The notes beneath the pieces were generated by a model, which worked only from the letters and a program-made list of their open reading frames with translations, ran no database searches and was not told the origin of the DNA. The position numbers were made by a program, and so were the translations under genes. From Zelopaecilomyces penicillatus (lineage: Eukaryota > Ascomycota > Sordariomycetes > Hypocreales > Pseudodiploosporaceae), in NCBI GenBank assembly GCA_005765155.1, contig VCCP01000001.1, forward strand, positions 3,286,001 to 3,350,000: a stretch of DNA of 64,000 nucleotides, written 5' to 3'. How positions within the stretch are numbered: position 1 is the first letter of the stretch; the number at the start of each line of letters is the position of its first letter. This document shows, piece by piece, positions 23,460 through 37,219 of this stretch.

Positions 23460-25451
23460 CGCGCGATCTATTTGTGAAAGTGACAGCAATCATTCGTGAA
23501 GGCCCGAAAAGCGACTTCGTAGCATTTTCAGGTATGTTGATTCAAAGCACGGCACGTCGACCAGACTAAGCGTCGTGTTCATGTCCCTGTCGCAGCTGAT
23601 GATTAACTGGTCAAGTCTGTTGCCTAACAAGAGTTACAGCAAAGCCCCCAGAGATGATGTTTGCTATAAAGTATAGCTAAATAAGGTATAAATATTTATA
23701 TGTATAATAATCTATAATTAAAGTATAATCTATTATTAAAATATCATCTATTATTGAAATATCATCTACTATTAAAATATTATTAATTATTAAATATTAT
23801 TTATTATTAAAATATTATTTATTATTAAAATATTTTCTATTATTAAAATATCTTTAATTTTAATTATTTTGTTATTTTATTTAAACTTTAGATTTATATA
23901 TTAAATTAATTATATTTCTTATTATTTAATTTTATATTAAATCTTAGTATAAAATCAGAACTTTTTATAAAGTTAAAATAAAAGCTTTTAGCTTTTTTTT
24001 TACTTTTAATTATTTAAAAATACCTTATAATATTATAATCTATATTATATTAATATTAAAAAATATATAATAATAATATAAAGTTAACTATTTCTAGTAT
24101 TTTTAATTGAGCTAAATATTATTTATTATAAAGCTTTTTAAATTTATATATTAATATTATTTTTAATATTATAAATACTTTTAAAATATAAAAGAATTAT
24201 CTTTATATTTTAATAATCTATTTTACTTAAAAGAATTATTTATTTATAATTAATATAATTTTTTAATATTTAGATTTTAGATTTTTAGCTTTTATAATAA
24301 TTAATTTAATATATTTTTACTTAAATCTTTATTAACTTTTTAAAAAAAGCTATAAAGTTAAATTATTAATTTTATATATTATAATATACTTATATATTTT
24401 ATATAAATATTATAATATATTAAAAAGAATAATAAAAGAATAATATTTACTTAATATATTTACTTAATATAATTATTTTTAATATTTTCTTATATAATTA
24501 TAATTCTTTAAATTTATTAAGAATTAAATAATTTATTAAAAGCTTTATAATATTTATTTATTAAGGCTTTTTCTTTTAATTAATTATAATATTTTAAAAA
24601 ATTAAGCTTATTAAAAGATAATAAATTAAACTTATTTAATAAATTATTTATATTATATTAATAAATAATTTTAATAAAATTAATAATAAAAATATATAAT
24701 AATTAAAGAATATATAAAGAATATAATAAGAATATAAGAATATATATATTATTTATATAATATTTAAATAAAAAACCCTATATTATATAGCTTTTATAAT
24801 TATAAAAAAAAAAAAAAATTTATAATATTTTTTAATTTTAGTTTAAGAAAAAAATCTTTTTTAATTATTATAAGATTATTTTATTAAAAATCTAATTTTC
24901 TTAAAATAAAAAAAATTTAATTAAAAAATCTATTTTATTAAAAAACTATTATTATTAAATATTTTATTATTTAAAGATAATTAATAAATTAAAAGCTTTA
25001 TTTATAATTAAAATATATTTAATAATTATAATTTAATAATATTTTTTTTTTATTAAAGTTAATTTTTTTTATAAACCCTTAAATATAAGATTATTATTTT
25101 TAAATTCTTTTAAAATATAAATTATATTTATATTAAATTTTAAATTTAAAAAGATATTATAAATAATTAAAATATTAAAAAAAATAAAAAATCTTTAATA
25201 TATTTTATTAAAGTATTATTAATATATTAAAAATCCATTTTTTTATTTTAAAAGATTTTTATTTTTATATTTAATATTTTTTAAAAGATTTAATATTATT
25301 ATTATAAATAAGGATTTATTATATTATTTTAAGTATTAATTATATATTAAAATAAACTTTAAAGTATTTTATATAAGGATTTTATTATAATAATATCTTT
25401 TATATTATTAAAAAAGATATTATTTAAGCTTTTTAAATAATATATATAGAT
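23460..25451. other. SEC3 promoter side, then AT-rich block
   Basis: 23,460-23,670 has normal composition and presumably carries the SEC3 promoter. From about 23,680 the sequence is almost pure A and T, with no open frame. It includes an 18-bp degenerate tandem repeat at 23,711-23,852. The block ends at the first inverted repeat of the piggyBac-like element. Confidence 0.7.
23711..23852. repeat. Degenerate 18-bp tandem repeat
   Basis: About seven to eight imperfect copies of a unit close to TCTATTATTAAAATATCA, with single-base differences such as ATTGAA for ATTAAA. It marks the edge where normal sequence downstream of the SEC3 start turns into AT-rich DNA. Confidence 0.75.
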
Positions 25452-27577
25452 TATCTCTTTAGATACCTTAAGGCTTTATTTATATACCAGCCCTATACCC
25501 TCTTATCTATTTAATATATAACTTTAAATAATTAAAAGTATTAATAGAAATCTATATATTAAAATTTATATATAATATATTCTTATAATACTTTAATAGA
25601 TTCTTAAGCCTCTTTTATTATAATAAATATATTTAATAATAAATTATTTATTAAACTAGATTATTATATTTATAAATAATTAATTAATAATACCTATTAA
25701 TTTATATTTAAATTAATTATTAAATTTAATATTATTTTTAAGCCTTTAAATCTTTTTAATTAAGATCCTAAAATTTAAGATTTTTCATTAAATCTCTTAT
25801 ATCTTTTTTAATATTTTATATTAGAAAGTTTAATAAATAAATAGATAATATATATTAATAAAGATTCTATTCCTAGTTTAATAGAATTATTATAAGAATA
25901 TTCCTAAAAGCTATTTTAAAAACTAATCTTTAAATTAAAGATATATTTCTAGCTTAATATTATAATTTATATAGAATTATATAAGGAAAAATAGCTTAAA
26001 GATTATTAAATGATTTTTAATCTAGAGTCTTAGCTTTTAATTTACCCTATCCTTAAATATATACCTTTTAAATACTTTTAATAGCTTTTATAATACCTTT
26101 AAACCTTTAATCCTAAAGAAAGCTATAATAATACTATATAATCTAATTATAAGCCTTTTTCTTATATTTATTAATATATTAATAAATAATCTTAATATAT
26201 ATAATAGACCTTTATAATATTTTATACTCTAGGTATATCTTTTATTATAGATAAATATATAATTCACTTTATAAAGAGATCTTATAATACTATAATAATC
26301 CTTTTAAAGCCTATATTAATAGGCTTTAAAATCTAAGCTATTACCTAATATAATTACTTTTTATAATAGATTTAATATATATTAAAATCTCTCTTTAACC
26401 TTATTAAAATAAAGATAAAAAAATAGAAAAGAATTAATAAAGATATAATTTCTTTTAATCTAATATAAAGTATAATTATTACTTTATTAAATAAGCTATT
26501 AATTACTAGCTATTATATCTTTCTAAATAATCTTTTTTCTTTATTTAATCTTTTTCTTACTTTTTAATAAAGAGGTTATAATACTATAGATATTTATTAT
26601 ATTAATTATAATCTTTTTAAACCTCTTATCTTAAATAAGGTTATTAATAATAAAGGCTAGTTAAAATCAGCTTAGGATAAAATAAAGATAATACTAATAT
26701 TAAATAGATTAATAGATTTTAAAATCTATTAAATAGATTTATTAATAAGCCTTTTATTAATTTATTTTCCTTAGTTTTAAATTAATTAAATTATTTAAAA
26801 GGATAATACCTTTATATTATTTTTAATAATTATATATATAAATAATAAAATTAAATATTATATTAAAAAAGAATTATTAATAATAAAATTATAAATATAA
26901 GCTATTAAATAAATATTTAATAATAAATATATTAAGGATATTATTATATTAATTATTATAATTATTTATAATAATAAAATAAATAAAATAAATATTAATA
27001 ATTAATTAAAAGTATATTTAGGATTTAAATATATAATTTATAAAGATAATTAATAAATAATTATATAAACCTTCTTTTTTAATACTATTCTTATAAATAG
27101 CTATCTTTTTTAATTTTATAAATAATTTAATTAAAAGTATTATATTATATAGATCCTTTAATAATAATAGCTTATTAATAATCTTATTAAAGCTTATATT
27201 AATAATAATAATAATAGATAAAGGTTTTATATTAAGGATAAATTTATATTTATATTATAGTATAATTCTATTTATAAAGATAAAAATTATATTATTTTAC
27301 TTATTAAAGCTTTAAGCTTAATTAGATTTATTTATAAAGTTAATATATACCTTTAGATTAATTAAATAAAAATACCCTTAATTAATATAATTAGATTATA
27401 TAAATATATTAAGGATATAATAAATATAATATAGCTTTTTATAATTTAGGAAATTATTAATACTTTTATTATTCTATAGATTAGATAGAGTTTTATATAT
27501 TCTTTATTATTTATATTTTAATTAATTATATTATAGTTTTAATATATAAATAAAGCCTTAAGATATCTAAGGAGATA
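25452..27577 (+). mobile_element. RIP-inactivated piggyBac-like DNA transposon, copy 1
   Basis: A 2,126-bp unit with inverted ends of roughly 35-40 bp: TATCTC..TTAGATACCTTA near 25,452-25,487 and its complement near 27,540-27,577. Reading the + strand around 26,220-26,390 gives, with stops, GISFIIDKYIIHFIKRS followed by LLKPILIGFKI and YNYFL. This is the piggyBac transposase core: the Asp-Glu and GRS-type motif, the KP-I-GFK motif and the GYFL-type motif, with Glu turned to Lys by G-to-A change. No open frame survives. Exact ends are uncertain by several bases, because I could not find a clean TTAA target duplication. A second copy lies inverted immediately downstream. Confidence 0.82.
26220..26720 (+). 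pseudogene. piggyBac-type transposase remnant (DDE_Tnp_1_7)
   Basis: The best preserved part of the transposase in copy 1. In one frame it gives FYTLGISFIIDKYIIHFIKR, SYNTIIILLKPILIGFKI and, after several stops, SFNLI and ISFYIFLNNLFS-like segments. Fungal piggyBac transposases have a D-E-x-I-x-R-F-x-G-R-S block, a KPIPxGFK block and a GYF block in this order and spacing. The stops are TAA or TAG in place of Trp or Gln, so RIP is the likely cause of death. Confidence 0.75.
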
Positions 27578-27846
27578 AGTTAAAGTATAAAGCTCTTAGC
27601 CTCTTTTATTTTCAGCTATCTTTTAATACTAATACCAGCTTAAACCTTATTTATTATAGCTATATTTTCTTATATACCTTTTATATTAAAAAATTAATAA
27701 TTATATTTTTATATTCCTTATATTTAATTATATTAAAAATAATATCTTAAATATTATTAAAGATATAATTTAAATAGCTTTTTTATAGATTATTTATAAA
27801 TATTAAGAAATCCTTTATTTAATACTTTAAAATTAATTAAAAAGCT
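27578..27846. other. 269-bp spacer between inverted piggyBac copies
   Basis: AT-rich sequence with a short GC-containing part (CTCTTAGCCTCTTTTATTTTC near 27,590-27,610). It is not repeated elsewhere in the window as far as I can see. It separates the inner ends of the two inverted copies. Confidence 0.6.
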
Positions 27847-29184
27847 TATCTCTCTAAATATCTTAAGGCTTTATTTATATATTAAAACTATAATATAATT
27901 AATTAGAATATAAATAATAAAGAGTATATAAAACTTTATTTAATCTATATAATAATAAAAATACCAGTAATTTCTTAAATTATAAAAAGCTATATTATAT
28001 TTATTATATCTCTATAATATCTATATAGCTTGATTATATTAATTAAGAGTATTTCTATCTAATTAACTTAAAGATATATATTAACTTTATAAATAGATCT
28101 AATTAAGCTTAAAGCCTTAATAAATAAGATAATATAATTTTTTATCTTTATAAATAGAATTATATTATAATATAAATATAAATTTATTCTTAATATAAAA
28201 TCTTTATTTATTATTATTATTATTAATATAAGTTTTAATAAGATTATTAATAAACTATTATTATTAAAGGATCTATATAATATAATACTTTTAATTAAAT
28301 TATTTATAAAACTAAAAAAGATAGCTATTTATAAGGATAGTATTAAAAAGGAAGGTTTATATAATTATTTATTAATTATCTTTATAAATTATATATTTAA
28401 ATCCTAAGTATATTTTTAATTAATTATTAATATCTATTTTATTTATTTTATTATTATAAATAGCTATAATAATTAATATAATAATATCCTTAATATATTT
28501 ATTATTAAATATTTATTTAATAGCCTATATTTATAGTTTTATTATTAATAGCTTTTTCTTAATATAATATTTAATCTTATTATTTATATATATAATTATT
28601 AAAAGTAATATAAAGGTATTATCCTTTTAAATAATTTAATTAATCTAAAATTAAAAAAAATAAATTAATAAAAAGTTTATTAATAAATCTATTTAATAGA
28701 TTTTAGAATTTATTAATCTATTTAATATTAATATTATCTTTATCTTATTTTAAGCTTACTTTAATTAGCCTTTATTATTAATAGCCTTATCTAAAATAAA
28801 AGGCTTAAAAAAACTATAGTTAATATAATAAATATTTATAATACTATAGCCTTTTTATTAAAAAATAAGAAAAAGATTAAATAAAAAAAAGATTATTTAA
28901 AAAGATATAATAATTAATAATTAATAGCTTATTTAATAGGATAATAATTATATTTTATATTAAATTAAGAGAAATTATATCTTTATTAATTCTTTTCTAT
29001 TTCTTTATCTTTATTCTAGTAAAGCTAAAAAAAGACCCTAATATATATTATATCTATTATAGAAAATAATTATATTAGATAATAATCTAGATTTTAAAGC
29101 CTATTAATATAGGCTTTAAAGGGATTATTATAGTATTATAAGATCTTTTTATAAAGTAAATTATATACTTATCTATAATAAAAG
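27847..29184 (-). mobile_element. piggyBac-like transposon copy 2, inner fragment
   Basis: The reverse complement of this stretch matches 26,236-27,577 base for base apart from scattered C/T and G/A differences. For example, AAGATAGCTATTTATAAGGA in this copy corresponds to the complement of the 27,100 region in copy 1. The fragment starts at the inner inverted end TATCTCTCTAAATATCTTA and is cut at 29,184 by the Copia-A insertion, where AAAAG forms the target duplication. Confidence 0.85.
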
Positions 29185-29638
29185 TGTTAAAATAAGTGGG
29201 TTTTTATATAACAGCCTGACCTGTTATAAGACTAGTAGCTAGACCTATTATAGCTTAGCAGCTAAACCTGCTATAGCCCTAGCAGCCTGACCTGCTATAA
29301 GACCTAAAAAGCCTATGCAGCCTGATCTGCTATATCAGGCTAGACTAGTAAAATAAGGGCTTATCCCTTATACCCCTCTCTTTCTTATTATTTAGAATAC
29401 TTAGAAATCCAAAGAAATATTATTTAGAATTCTTAAATAATTCTAAATAATCCTAGTATTATTTAGATATATAAGATAGCTAGATTCCTAGTTAAATCCT
29501 GTTTTCTTTTCTATATTAGTAATATAATCACTTCTTTTTTCTTTTCTTTAGAATTTACTCTGGATAATTATTTACTGCCTTTCTTCCACTGCTTTAGCTA
29601 CTAGCTTTAGTTATAACCTTATACTATAAATTATAATA
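29185..29638 (+). repeat. Copia-A 5' LTR
   Basis: 454 bp, nearly identical to 34,992-35,445. It contains a tandem-like 5' part built from CCTGCTATAGC and AGCAGC units (29,210-29,340). The sequence following the LTR (GGTTATAAGCCTGGAAGAA) is the expected place of the tRNA primer site, but I cannot name the tRNA. Confidence 0.92.
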
Positions 29639-30419
29639 GGTTATAAGCCTGGAAGAATAGTTATTCTAGATTATAAAAAGAAGATTCTTTTTTCCTATTA
29701 TATTTAATCTCTTTATATATCAGATCTTTTGCCCCCCCTTTGATTAGTTGGATCTATATTTCCTACCAATTAGAAGTTATAAAAAACACTATATATATAA
29801 GAGTTGAATATCAGACCTATAGCTTATAGCATAACCTATTTTTGGATTTATAGATTATTAATTTGGATTTATAGAATTATAGGTTATAGCTTTATTGATT
29901 ATATTAAATATAGTTAATCACTTGAATTATTAATTAATTTTATAAAAGACCTATATAAGACTATTAAAGTTAGCTAATTAAGTAAAGGTATTATATTAGC
30001 TATACTATAACTTGATTATAGCTAGTATATAATAGGTAACCCTTATATCTAGCACCTCCCTAGTTAATTAATTAGTTTTAGGGCTTTTACTAAGACCTGG
30101 CCATCTATAGCCCTATTATAACTAGTACTTTTAGCTGTTTATAATACTATTATATAGCTATAAGCTTATTTTTAGAAGCTTATTTTTCTATTATATTACT
30201 ATAACTATTAGTTATAGTAATCTGACCCTGAAAATGTTAGGTTAGGACCTTTTAATAAAAGAGAATTTATTAAAATTATAAGCTCTTTGATCTTAGATAT
30301 AGGAGCTTATATAGTAATTATAATAGCTATAGGCTTAATTTATAATAGCTATAGCTACTAAGACTGTTAAAGAATTACTATAATCTTAATCTAAGCTATC
30401 TTAGTTATTATTATAGTTA

Positions 30420-33400
30420 GTATAGTCTATGAATATACTAAGGGATCTAGCTTTAAAAGAGCTATCTAAGAAAATATAGGCCTTTCTAGAAGCTTATAGG
30501 TTAAGGGGCCCTGATAACTATAATTAATAGCTTTAGGCCTTGTTAATCCAGTTATAGGTATTTAGATTACTTACTTTTCTTTTAAACCCTATTATAAGCC
30601 TTAGTCTTAGTGATTATTATTAGACTATTTTGCTTCTATTACTTTATAATAGCTATTTATAGTATCTATAAGCCTTTATAAGTTAGATTATAATACTACT
30701 GAAAGCTTATTAAATACTAAATAAGTAATACTGTTATAGTGCTATTTTATAGTATAGAACCCTTTATAATATCTTTTATAAGCTTAGCTTTAATAGTTAT
30801 AAAGGCTTTATAAAGGTATTTAATAGTGAATTTAATACTTGATTTATTAAGCTATAATTAGCTTTAATTATTATATAGCTTATAGATTAGATAAATTAAT
30901 ATCTAAAGGCTATAAAAGAAGCTTTCTTATAATAGGCTGAATACTAAAGGAATAATATCAGGATTTATATAGTGTTTAGTATCTTATTAGATACCCTGAA
31001 TTTATAATTCCTTATAATAGACTTGCTAGAAGAGCTATAGGATAAAAGCTCTTTAGTTATAAGAGCTAGCTTTTATAGAGCTAAAGAAGCTAAGGAACCT
31101 TCCAAAAAGACCTATAAGGACTTTAAAAAGAAGGAAAAACCGTTTAAATCCACTAAAAAACAGTATTATAAGCCCTTTTATAAGAATAAAAAGATAAAGA
31201 AGCCTGCTATTAGCAGCAAGGAACCTAATAAAGCTTTCTTTATGATAGGTACTTATAACCTATCTATAGGTGATTGGAATATTATAGCTAGTATCTAGAG
31301 CTCTGATTTGAAATCTAATATAGAAGGTTTAGAAGCTATAGAGCTTAAAGAATTAGCTTATAGCACTTATTATAATACCAATCTAAAGAATACCCTGCTA
31401 TATAATACTGGCTTAATATACTATATTATTAATAATAGAACCCTCTTTACTAGTTATAGTGTCTATAATAAGAAACCAAGGCTTATAATAACTAATAGCG
31501 GTTTAATCTATTTAAAAGGATCTGAAATAGCTATATTTATAATACTTATAGGGCTTGAATCTAGGATTTATAGCATTTTAAAGCTAAAAAATATATTATA
31601 TATTCCTAATATAAATATAAATATAATAAGTGAGGTAAAGTATTATACCTCTGGTAGTATACTTTTATAAAAGAAGCTATTTATAGCAGATCAAACCTAT
31701 TATAGCCTGTTAAACTTTATTAAGTATGGTTTCTTTCTCTAGTAAAAAGGGAAGCCTATATCTGAATTTACAGGGCCTTTTAACTATTATTATAGCTATT
31801 TAATAGCGGTTGAAATTACCTCTAAGCCCCCCCCTGGTATATATAAGGATCTTATTAAGCCCTCTAAACCAGCTAAACAGCTACTAGAATTAATAAAAAG
31901 CCCTGAAATTTCAGGCCTATATATACCAGAAAGCCCTGACCCAGATTTAGGCCTGTTATAAGACCTACTAGAAGACACTATATCTCTTTTAGAACCCACT
32001 GAAAACACTGTTCTAGAGGGAGTTATAGGTCTTTCAGCTAAAACAAGCTATTAGAAGCTGCTATAGTTAGCAGGAATTTGGCATATTTGTCTCAGCTATA
32101 TAGGCCTATAACTGCTAAAGAAGATCGCTAAAATTTCAGTGGGCTTACCTGATTTTACTACTATAAAAGAAGCAGATTTCTTCTGTTTAGCTTATATATA
32201 AGCTAAATCAGTACACAGACCCTCTAAAAACCTAATTCCAGACCCTTTAGAAGTATTAGAGGTTATAGAGGAAGACACTTTCCAGATAAAACCAACCCCT
32301 TATAATAAGCTCCCTATAAGGCTTATTTTAATAGAGAGAAAATCCTGTTATCGAAAGGTTCTCTTACTACCAAATAAGGAAGGTTATACTATCTTCTCTG
32401 CTATAAAGGGCCTATTTAAAGGGCTAAAAACCCACTATAAAAAATACCCTCTATAACTGCATTTTAATAATAGAAAAGAAGTCTTAGCACTACTAAAAGA
32501 CTAGTTAGCAGATAAAGGCATTGGTTTTAGCACATCCAGCCCTTATATTTATAAGTAAAATGGCCTGCTAGAACACTCTATAAGGGTTATTCTAGACCGA
32601 CTATAGGCCACTATAATATAGGCCCAGCTATCACTCTTCCTTTAGACTGCTATTTTACCTGCTATAATTAACCTTATCAACTATACAGCAGTTATAAACA
32701 GGGATCTCAGCCTACTACAGCTCTTTTTATAAGAGCTAAAACCAGCTCTAGCAGCTAGCAAGCCAAATCTGGCAGCCTATAGAGCTATTAGAGCTTATTA
32801 TAAGGTTATTATCCCTGCTAAAAAGCGCTAATAAGGTGCTAAACTAAGCCCTAAAATAGAGCCAGCTAGACTACTAACTATATTAAGCAAAAACATCTAT
32901 TTAGTCTATATACCTTCTTGCTAATAGATAACTAAGATCTCTTTTCTTTATATTATAAAAGGAATAGGCCCTATAAGCCAGGGTCTTAAAGGTAATTTTT
33001 ATAGTCTTTAGAGCCCTTCTAGCTTAGAGGGAGAATTAAAAGAGCTTTATACCCTACCAAAATCAATAGATTAACCTACCCTAGAGGATCTAACTGATTT
33101 ACAAGCTCTTAATTAAGCTAGAAGACCTATACAGCTGTTAGAACCTATATTACAGACACTATAACAGCTCCCACAGCTGCCACAGCCCTTATCACAGCCC
33201 CTAGCATAGCTGCTATAGCTGCTAGAAGACCCTAAACCTATACAGCTAGACCTTGCCTACCCTATAGATATCTGTTATAAGCTAAAAGCAAAATTCACTG
33301 CCTAGGCTTTTTTAGAACCTACTAGCTGAAAACAAGCCCTAGAAGACCCTGCTAAAGAATAGTGAATTAATTCTATTTATAGTAAATTCCATCAGATTCT

Positions 33401-34985
33401 ATAAGCCAAAGTTATATATTTTATCCCTTTTTTAGAGATTCTAAAAAATCGAAAAATCCTGAAAAATAGGCTTGTTCTTAAGCTTAGGAAGGATTCATAA
33501 AATCAACCCTTAAAATATAAGGCTAGGCTTGTTATAAAGGGTTTTATACAAATTAAAGAAAAAGATTACTTTAAAACCTTTATAGCTATTAATATTCCCC
33601 TTACCTAGTGGATTTTACTAGCTTTAGCAGCCTCTTATAACTGGGAAATCAAGTAAATTGATTTTATAGGGGCTTTTTTAAATAGCTAGTTATCTAAGGA
33701 TATTTTTATAGAATTTTTAGAAGGCCTGTCTTCCTTTATAGAGACCCAGACCCCTGGAAACCAGCCTTTAATAGCTTTATTAGCCAAGCTTGGCTATAAC
33801 CCTACTATAAAACAGGTTATCCTGTTAAAAAAGGCCTTATATAGGCTAAAGCAAGGTCCCTATAAATAATAATAATAGCTAATTAAGCTGCTAGCTACTC
33901 TAGGGTTCTAACCCTTAGTCTCTAATCCAGCTGTCTTTATCAATACTTAGACTAATACCTTTATTATTACCTATATTAATAACTGCCTTATTATAGGGTC
34001 AGACCTACCCTATATTAACAAGCTAAAACGCCTGTTAAATAAGGTCTTTACTATAAAAGATAGAGGCCCTGTAGCCTTATTTTTAGGGGTCTAAATCAGC
34101 TATAACCAGGCTAAAAAGGAGCTATGGCTGTATTAGTCTTAGTATATTGATAAGGCTCTTTAGCGCTTTTAGCTATAAGATACAACCCTTATAGCTATAC
34201 CCCTATAACCTGGAGTATTAAAAGAACCCTTAAAAAAGGTTCTTACCTCTGCTGAATAATAGACTTATCAGCAGATTATAGGGATTTTAATATACCTTAT
34301 GCTTCTTTCCAGGCCTGATATAGCTTTTCTAATATAATGGCTTTCTTGATATATATAATAGGCTTATATTAACTATTATAATACAGCTAGAAACCTTTTA
34401 AAATATCTAAAAGGCTTTAAAGAATTAGCTATTCTTTATAAGGCTTTAGGCCTTATATAGGTTAAACAGCCAGCTCTTTAGCTGCTAGGCTATTTAGACA
34501 ATGATTTTGCAGGCTATAAAGCCACTAGTAAATCCATTTATAAGTACCTCTTTAAGCTAGCTAGTGGGCTTATCTGCTAGAAGGTAAAGAGATAGACCAT
34601 TATAGCCCTTTTAATTATAGAAGCTGAATCAGATGCTTTAGTAGAGGCTATAAAAGAGCTAAAATAGCTCTTTAGGCTCTTTATAAAGCTAAAAATCCCT
34701 CTTTAGCAGCCTATAAACCTGTATTATAATAATACAGCCTCTATAAGCAATACTAAGAACCCTGATCAATATACTTGAACTAAGTATACCTTACTAAAAT
34801 TCTACTATATTAGATAAGAAACAGCTAGTGGACTATTTAAGATAAATTATCTTATAATTAAGGCTATACCTACTAATAGGTTAACTAAAGCTTTAACAGG
34901 CCTTGTTTTTCAGGGCTTTTTAAGCCTATTAAACCTGTAAAAACCCTTTATTAAAAAGCTAGTTATATACTATATAGCTTGCTAG
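30420..34985 (+). pseudogene. Copia-A gag-pol remnant
   Basis: Gag-like sequence runs to about 31,200 and ends in a Lys-rich stretch (KEKPFKSTKKQYYKPFYKNK). A protease-like segment follows at 31,308-31,670, where the family's Asp-Ser-Gly-Ala appears as NTGL and LKLKNILYIPNINININIIS-type residues follow. The integrase part includes LHFNNRKE and NGLLEHSIRVILDRL (about 32,460-32,620). Reverse transcriptase includes KALYRLKQGPYK and FIITYINNCLIIGSDL, where the YxDD box has become INN (about 33,300-34,300). RNase H shows FAGYKATSK and IEAESDALVEAIKELK (about 34,490-34,680). Most stops are TAG or TAA at Gln and Trp positions, as RIP produces. Confidence 0.88.
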
Positions 34986-34991
34986 AGGGAG

Positions 34992-35445
34992 TGTTAAAAT
35001 AAGTGGGTTTTTATATAACAGCCTGACCTGTTATAAGACTAGTAGCTAGACCTATTATAGCTTAGTAGTTAAACCTGCTATAGCCCTAGCAGCCTGATCT
35101 GCTATAAGACCTAAAAAGCCTGTGCAGCCTAACCTGCTATATCAGGCTAGACTAGTAAAATAAGGGCTTATCCCTTATACCCCTCTCTTTCTTATTATTT
35201 AGAATACTTAGAAATCCAAAGAAATATTATTTGGAATTCTTAAATAATTCTAAATAATTCTAGTATTATTTAGATATATAAGATAACTAGATTCCTAGTT
35301 AAATCCTATTTTCTTTTTTATATTAATAATATAATCACTTCTTTCTTCTTTTCTTTAGAATTCACTTTAGATAATTATTTATTGCCTTTCTTTTACTGCT
35401 TTAGCTATTAGCTTTAATTTTAACCTTATATTATAAATTATAATA
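34992..35445 (+). repeat. Copia-A 3' LTR
   Basis: 454 bp and almost identical to the 5' LTR; differences are mainly C-to-T or G-to-A (for example AGTAGTTAAACC here against AGCAGCTAAACC). This fits mutation by RIP after a fairly recent insertion, not long independent decay. Confidence 0.92.
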
Positions 35446-35566
35446 AAAAGATATACCTAAAATATAGAATATTATAAAGATCTATTATATATATTAAGAT
35501 TATTTATTAATATATTAATAAGTATAAGAAAGAGATTTATAATTAGATTATATAATATTATTATAG
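35446..35566 (-). mobile_element. piggyBac-like transposon copy 2, middle fragment
   Basis: A 121-bp piece stranded between Copia-A and Gypsy-A. Its complement matches copy 1 around 26,120-26,240 (for example AAAGATATACCT against AGGTATATCTTT at 26,230). It ends at TATAG, which is repeated at 62,977-62,981 after Gypsy-A. Confidence 0.88.
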
Positions 35567-35780
35567 TATTAGGACCCTAAAGAGGCCTTATAGAGAACCT
35601 ATATTATATAGGCTAGGAATATATATATCTATAAAGAGGGCCTTCTCCTTTAAGAAAAGGAAGAAGGCCAGAGATTAAGCTTCTAATTATCTGCTATCTA
35701 TCTGCTTATATATAGTAAAATTAATACTATTCCTAACCTTCTTTACTCTCTTTATAATCTCCTAACCTTAATCCTTAATA
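35567..35780 (+). repeat. Gypsy-A 5' LTR
   Basis: 214 bp, starting TATTAGGACCC and ending TCCTTAATA. It is the same length as the 3' LTR and differs by scattered C/T changes. The intact form of the ends was probably TG..CA before RIP changed them to TA..TA. Confidence 0.9.
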
Positions 35781-37219
35781 GATTAATCTCTCTTATCCCT
35801 TCTTTAAATAAAGAGATTATTAAAGTTAGGAATAGTAATAAAACGAATTATAATAGCTAGCTATTAGTTTATAAGCTATAAGCCTGAATTAATCCCAAAA
35901 ACCTAAGCAATAACCAGTAATACTATAGCTTTATCAAGGACTATAAAATAATCTTTAAATCAATAGAAGCAGCCTTTAGCCTAGCTTCTTATTTAATATT
36001 AAGCTAGATTTAGATATCCTATAATTACCCCTTTAGCTAGTATATTATTAATAAGTAATAAGACTCTTTCTAAAATAAAGCTAGATTAATTAATTTAGAT
36101 AATTAAAAGATAATTAAAAGAAAAAAGAAAGATAGAATACTTATCCTTATTTTAGAAAGGTGATTTAAATATAGTTTTAGATCTTTTATAGCTAGAAGAT
36201 CTAATTATCTTAACTTAATTATCTAATATATTAAGCTATAAAGAAATAAAAGAATTAAAGTAATATTATAGAATTATTTAATCCTAAGCCCTTCTAATAC
36301 TTAAGTATTAAAAGAAGTCTTAGATTGAATTATAAATATTTCTAATCTAACTTAATATATAATTTATAATAACCCTTATAGAATTCCTAAAGGATATATA
36401 AAAGATACTTTTTAATATTATCTGCTTTTAAAGTAATATATCTAATTAATAGATCAGCTATCTTTATATTAATTACCTAAAAGGTATTAAAGATATTATT
36501 TAAACTATACTAATATATTAGCTATTAAATAATTAAGATAATGATTTAATATACTATTATAAAGCTATTAGAAAGCTAGACCAGCTTTAATAAACTATAA
36601 ATTAGATCTTTTAATAATTTATCTATATATATAAGTATCTTATTAATAAGCTATTAGAGCTATTATCCTTAAGCTATTATATAGCTTATATAATATAGAG
36701 ATTATTAAGATCTTTTTAAGCTAAAGTTATAAATAACAGCTTACCTATTACTTAAGAATAGCTACTCTAAGCAGATATATAAAGAGAGTCTATATTAGCC
36801 TAATAAAGATAGAATAACCAGAATATTTATAAAGCCCCTTTATAATAGAAGGGTAATAATTAAAATAACTTAACCTCTTTTTAAAATAAAGCTAATAATA
36901 ATATAATCCCTTTATTAAATCAAAGAGATTATTTATTAAATAATAATTCTATCCCTTAGTATATAAAGTATTATAAATATAGTAATATATACTATAAGAT
37001 AGTATACTAAGCCCTTAACTATATAATATATAAAAGCATTTATTATATTATTAAAAATTATAAAATAGCTTAATAATAATAAATAAACCTTAATACCCTA
37101 GCTAATAATTCTAATACTAATCTAATTATTTATTATATCTAGGATAATACTAATTATTTTATATCCCTAATAATAAGAAAAGCAAGGATATAAAGTAATT
37201 ATAGCTAGATAATAGCTAT

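Larger units (their letters stand above)
29185..35445 (+). mobile_element. Copia-A, Ty1/copia LTR retrotransposon (RIP-inactivated)
   Basis: 6,261 bp with two 454-bp direct LTRs and a perfect 5-bp target duplication AAAAG (29,180-29,184 and 35,446-35,450). LTRs begin TGTTAAAATAAG and end ATTATAATA; a final CA has probably become TA by RIP. A purine tract GAGGGAG sits right before the 3' LTR. Domain order gag, protease, integrase, reverse transcriptase, RNase H is that of Ty1/copia. The element interrupts piggyBac-like copy 2. Confidence 0.93.

Noticed and set aside
31796..32008. 70-codon - strand frame in Copia-A, and its counterpart at 44,499-44,711 on the + strand in Copia-B
   Set aside because: Both are antisense to the linker between protease and integrase of the respective elements.
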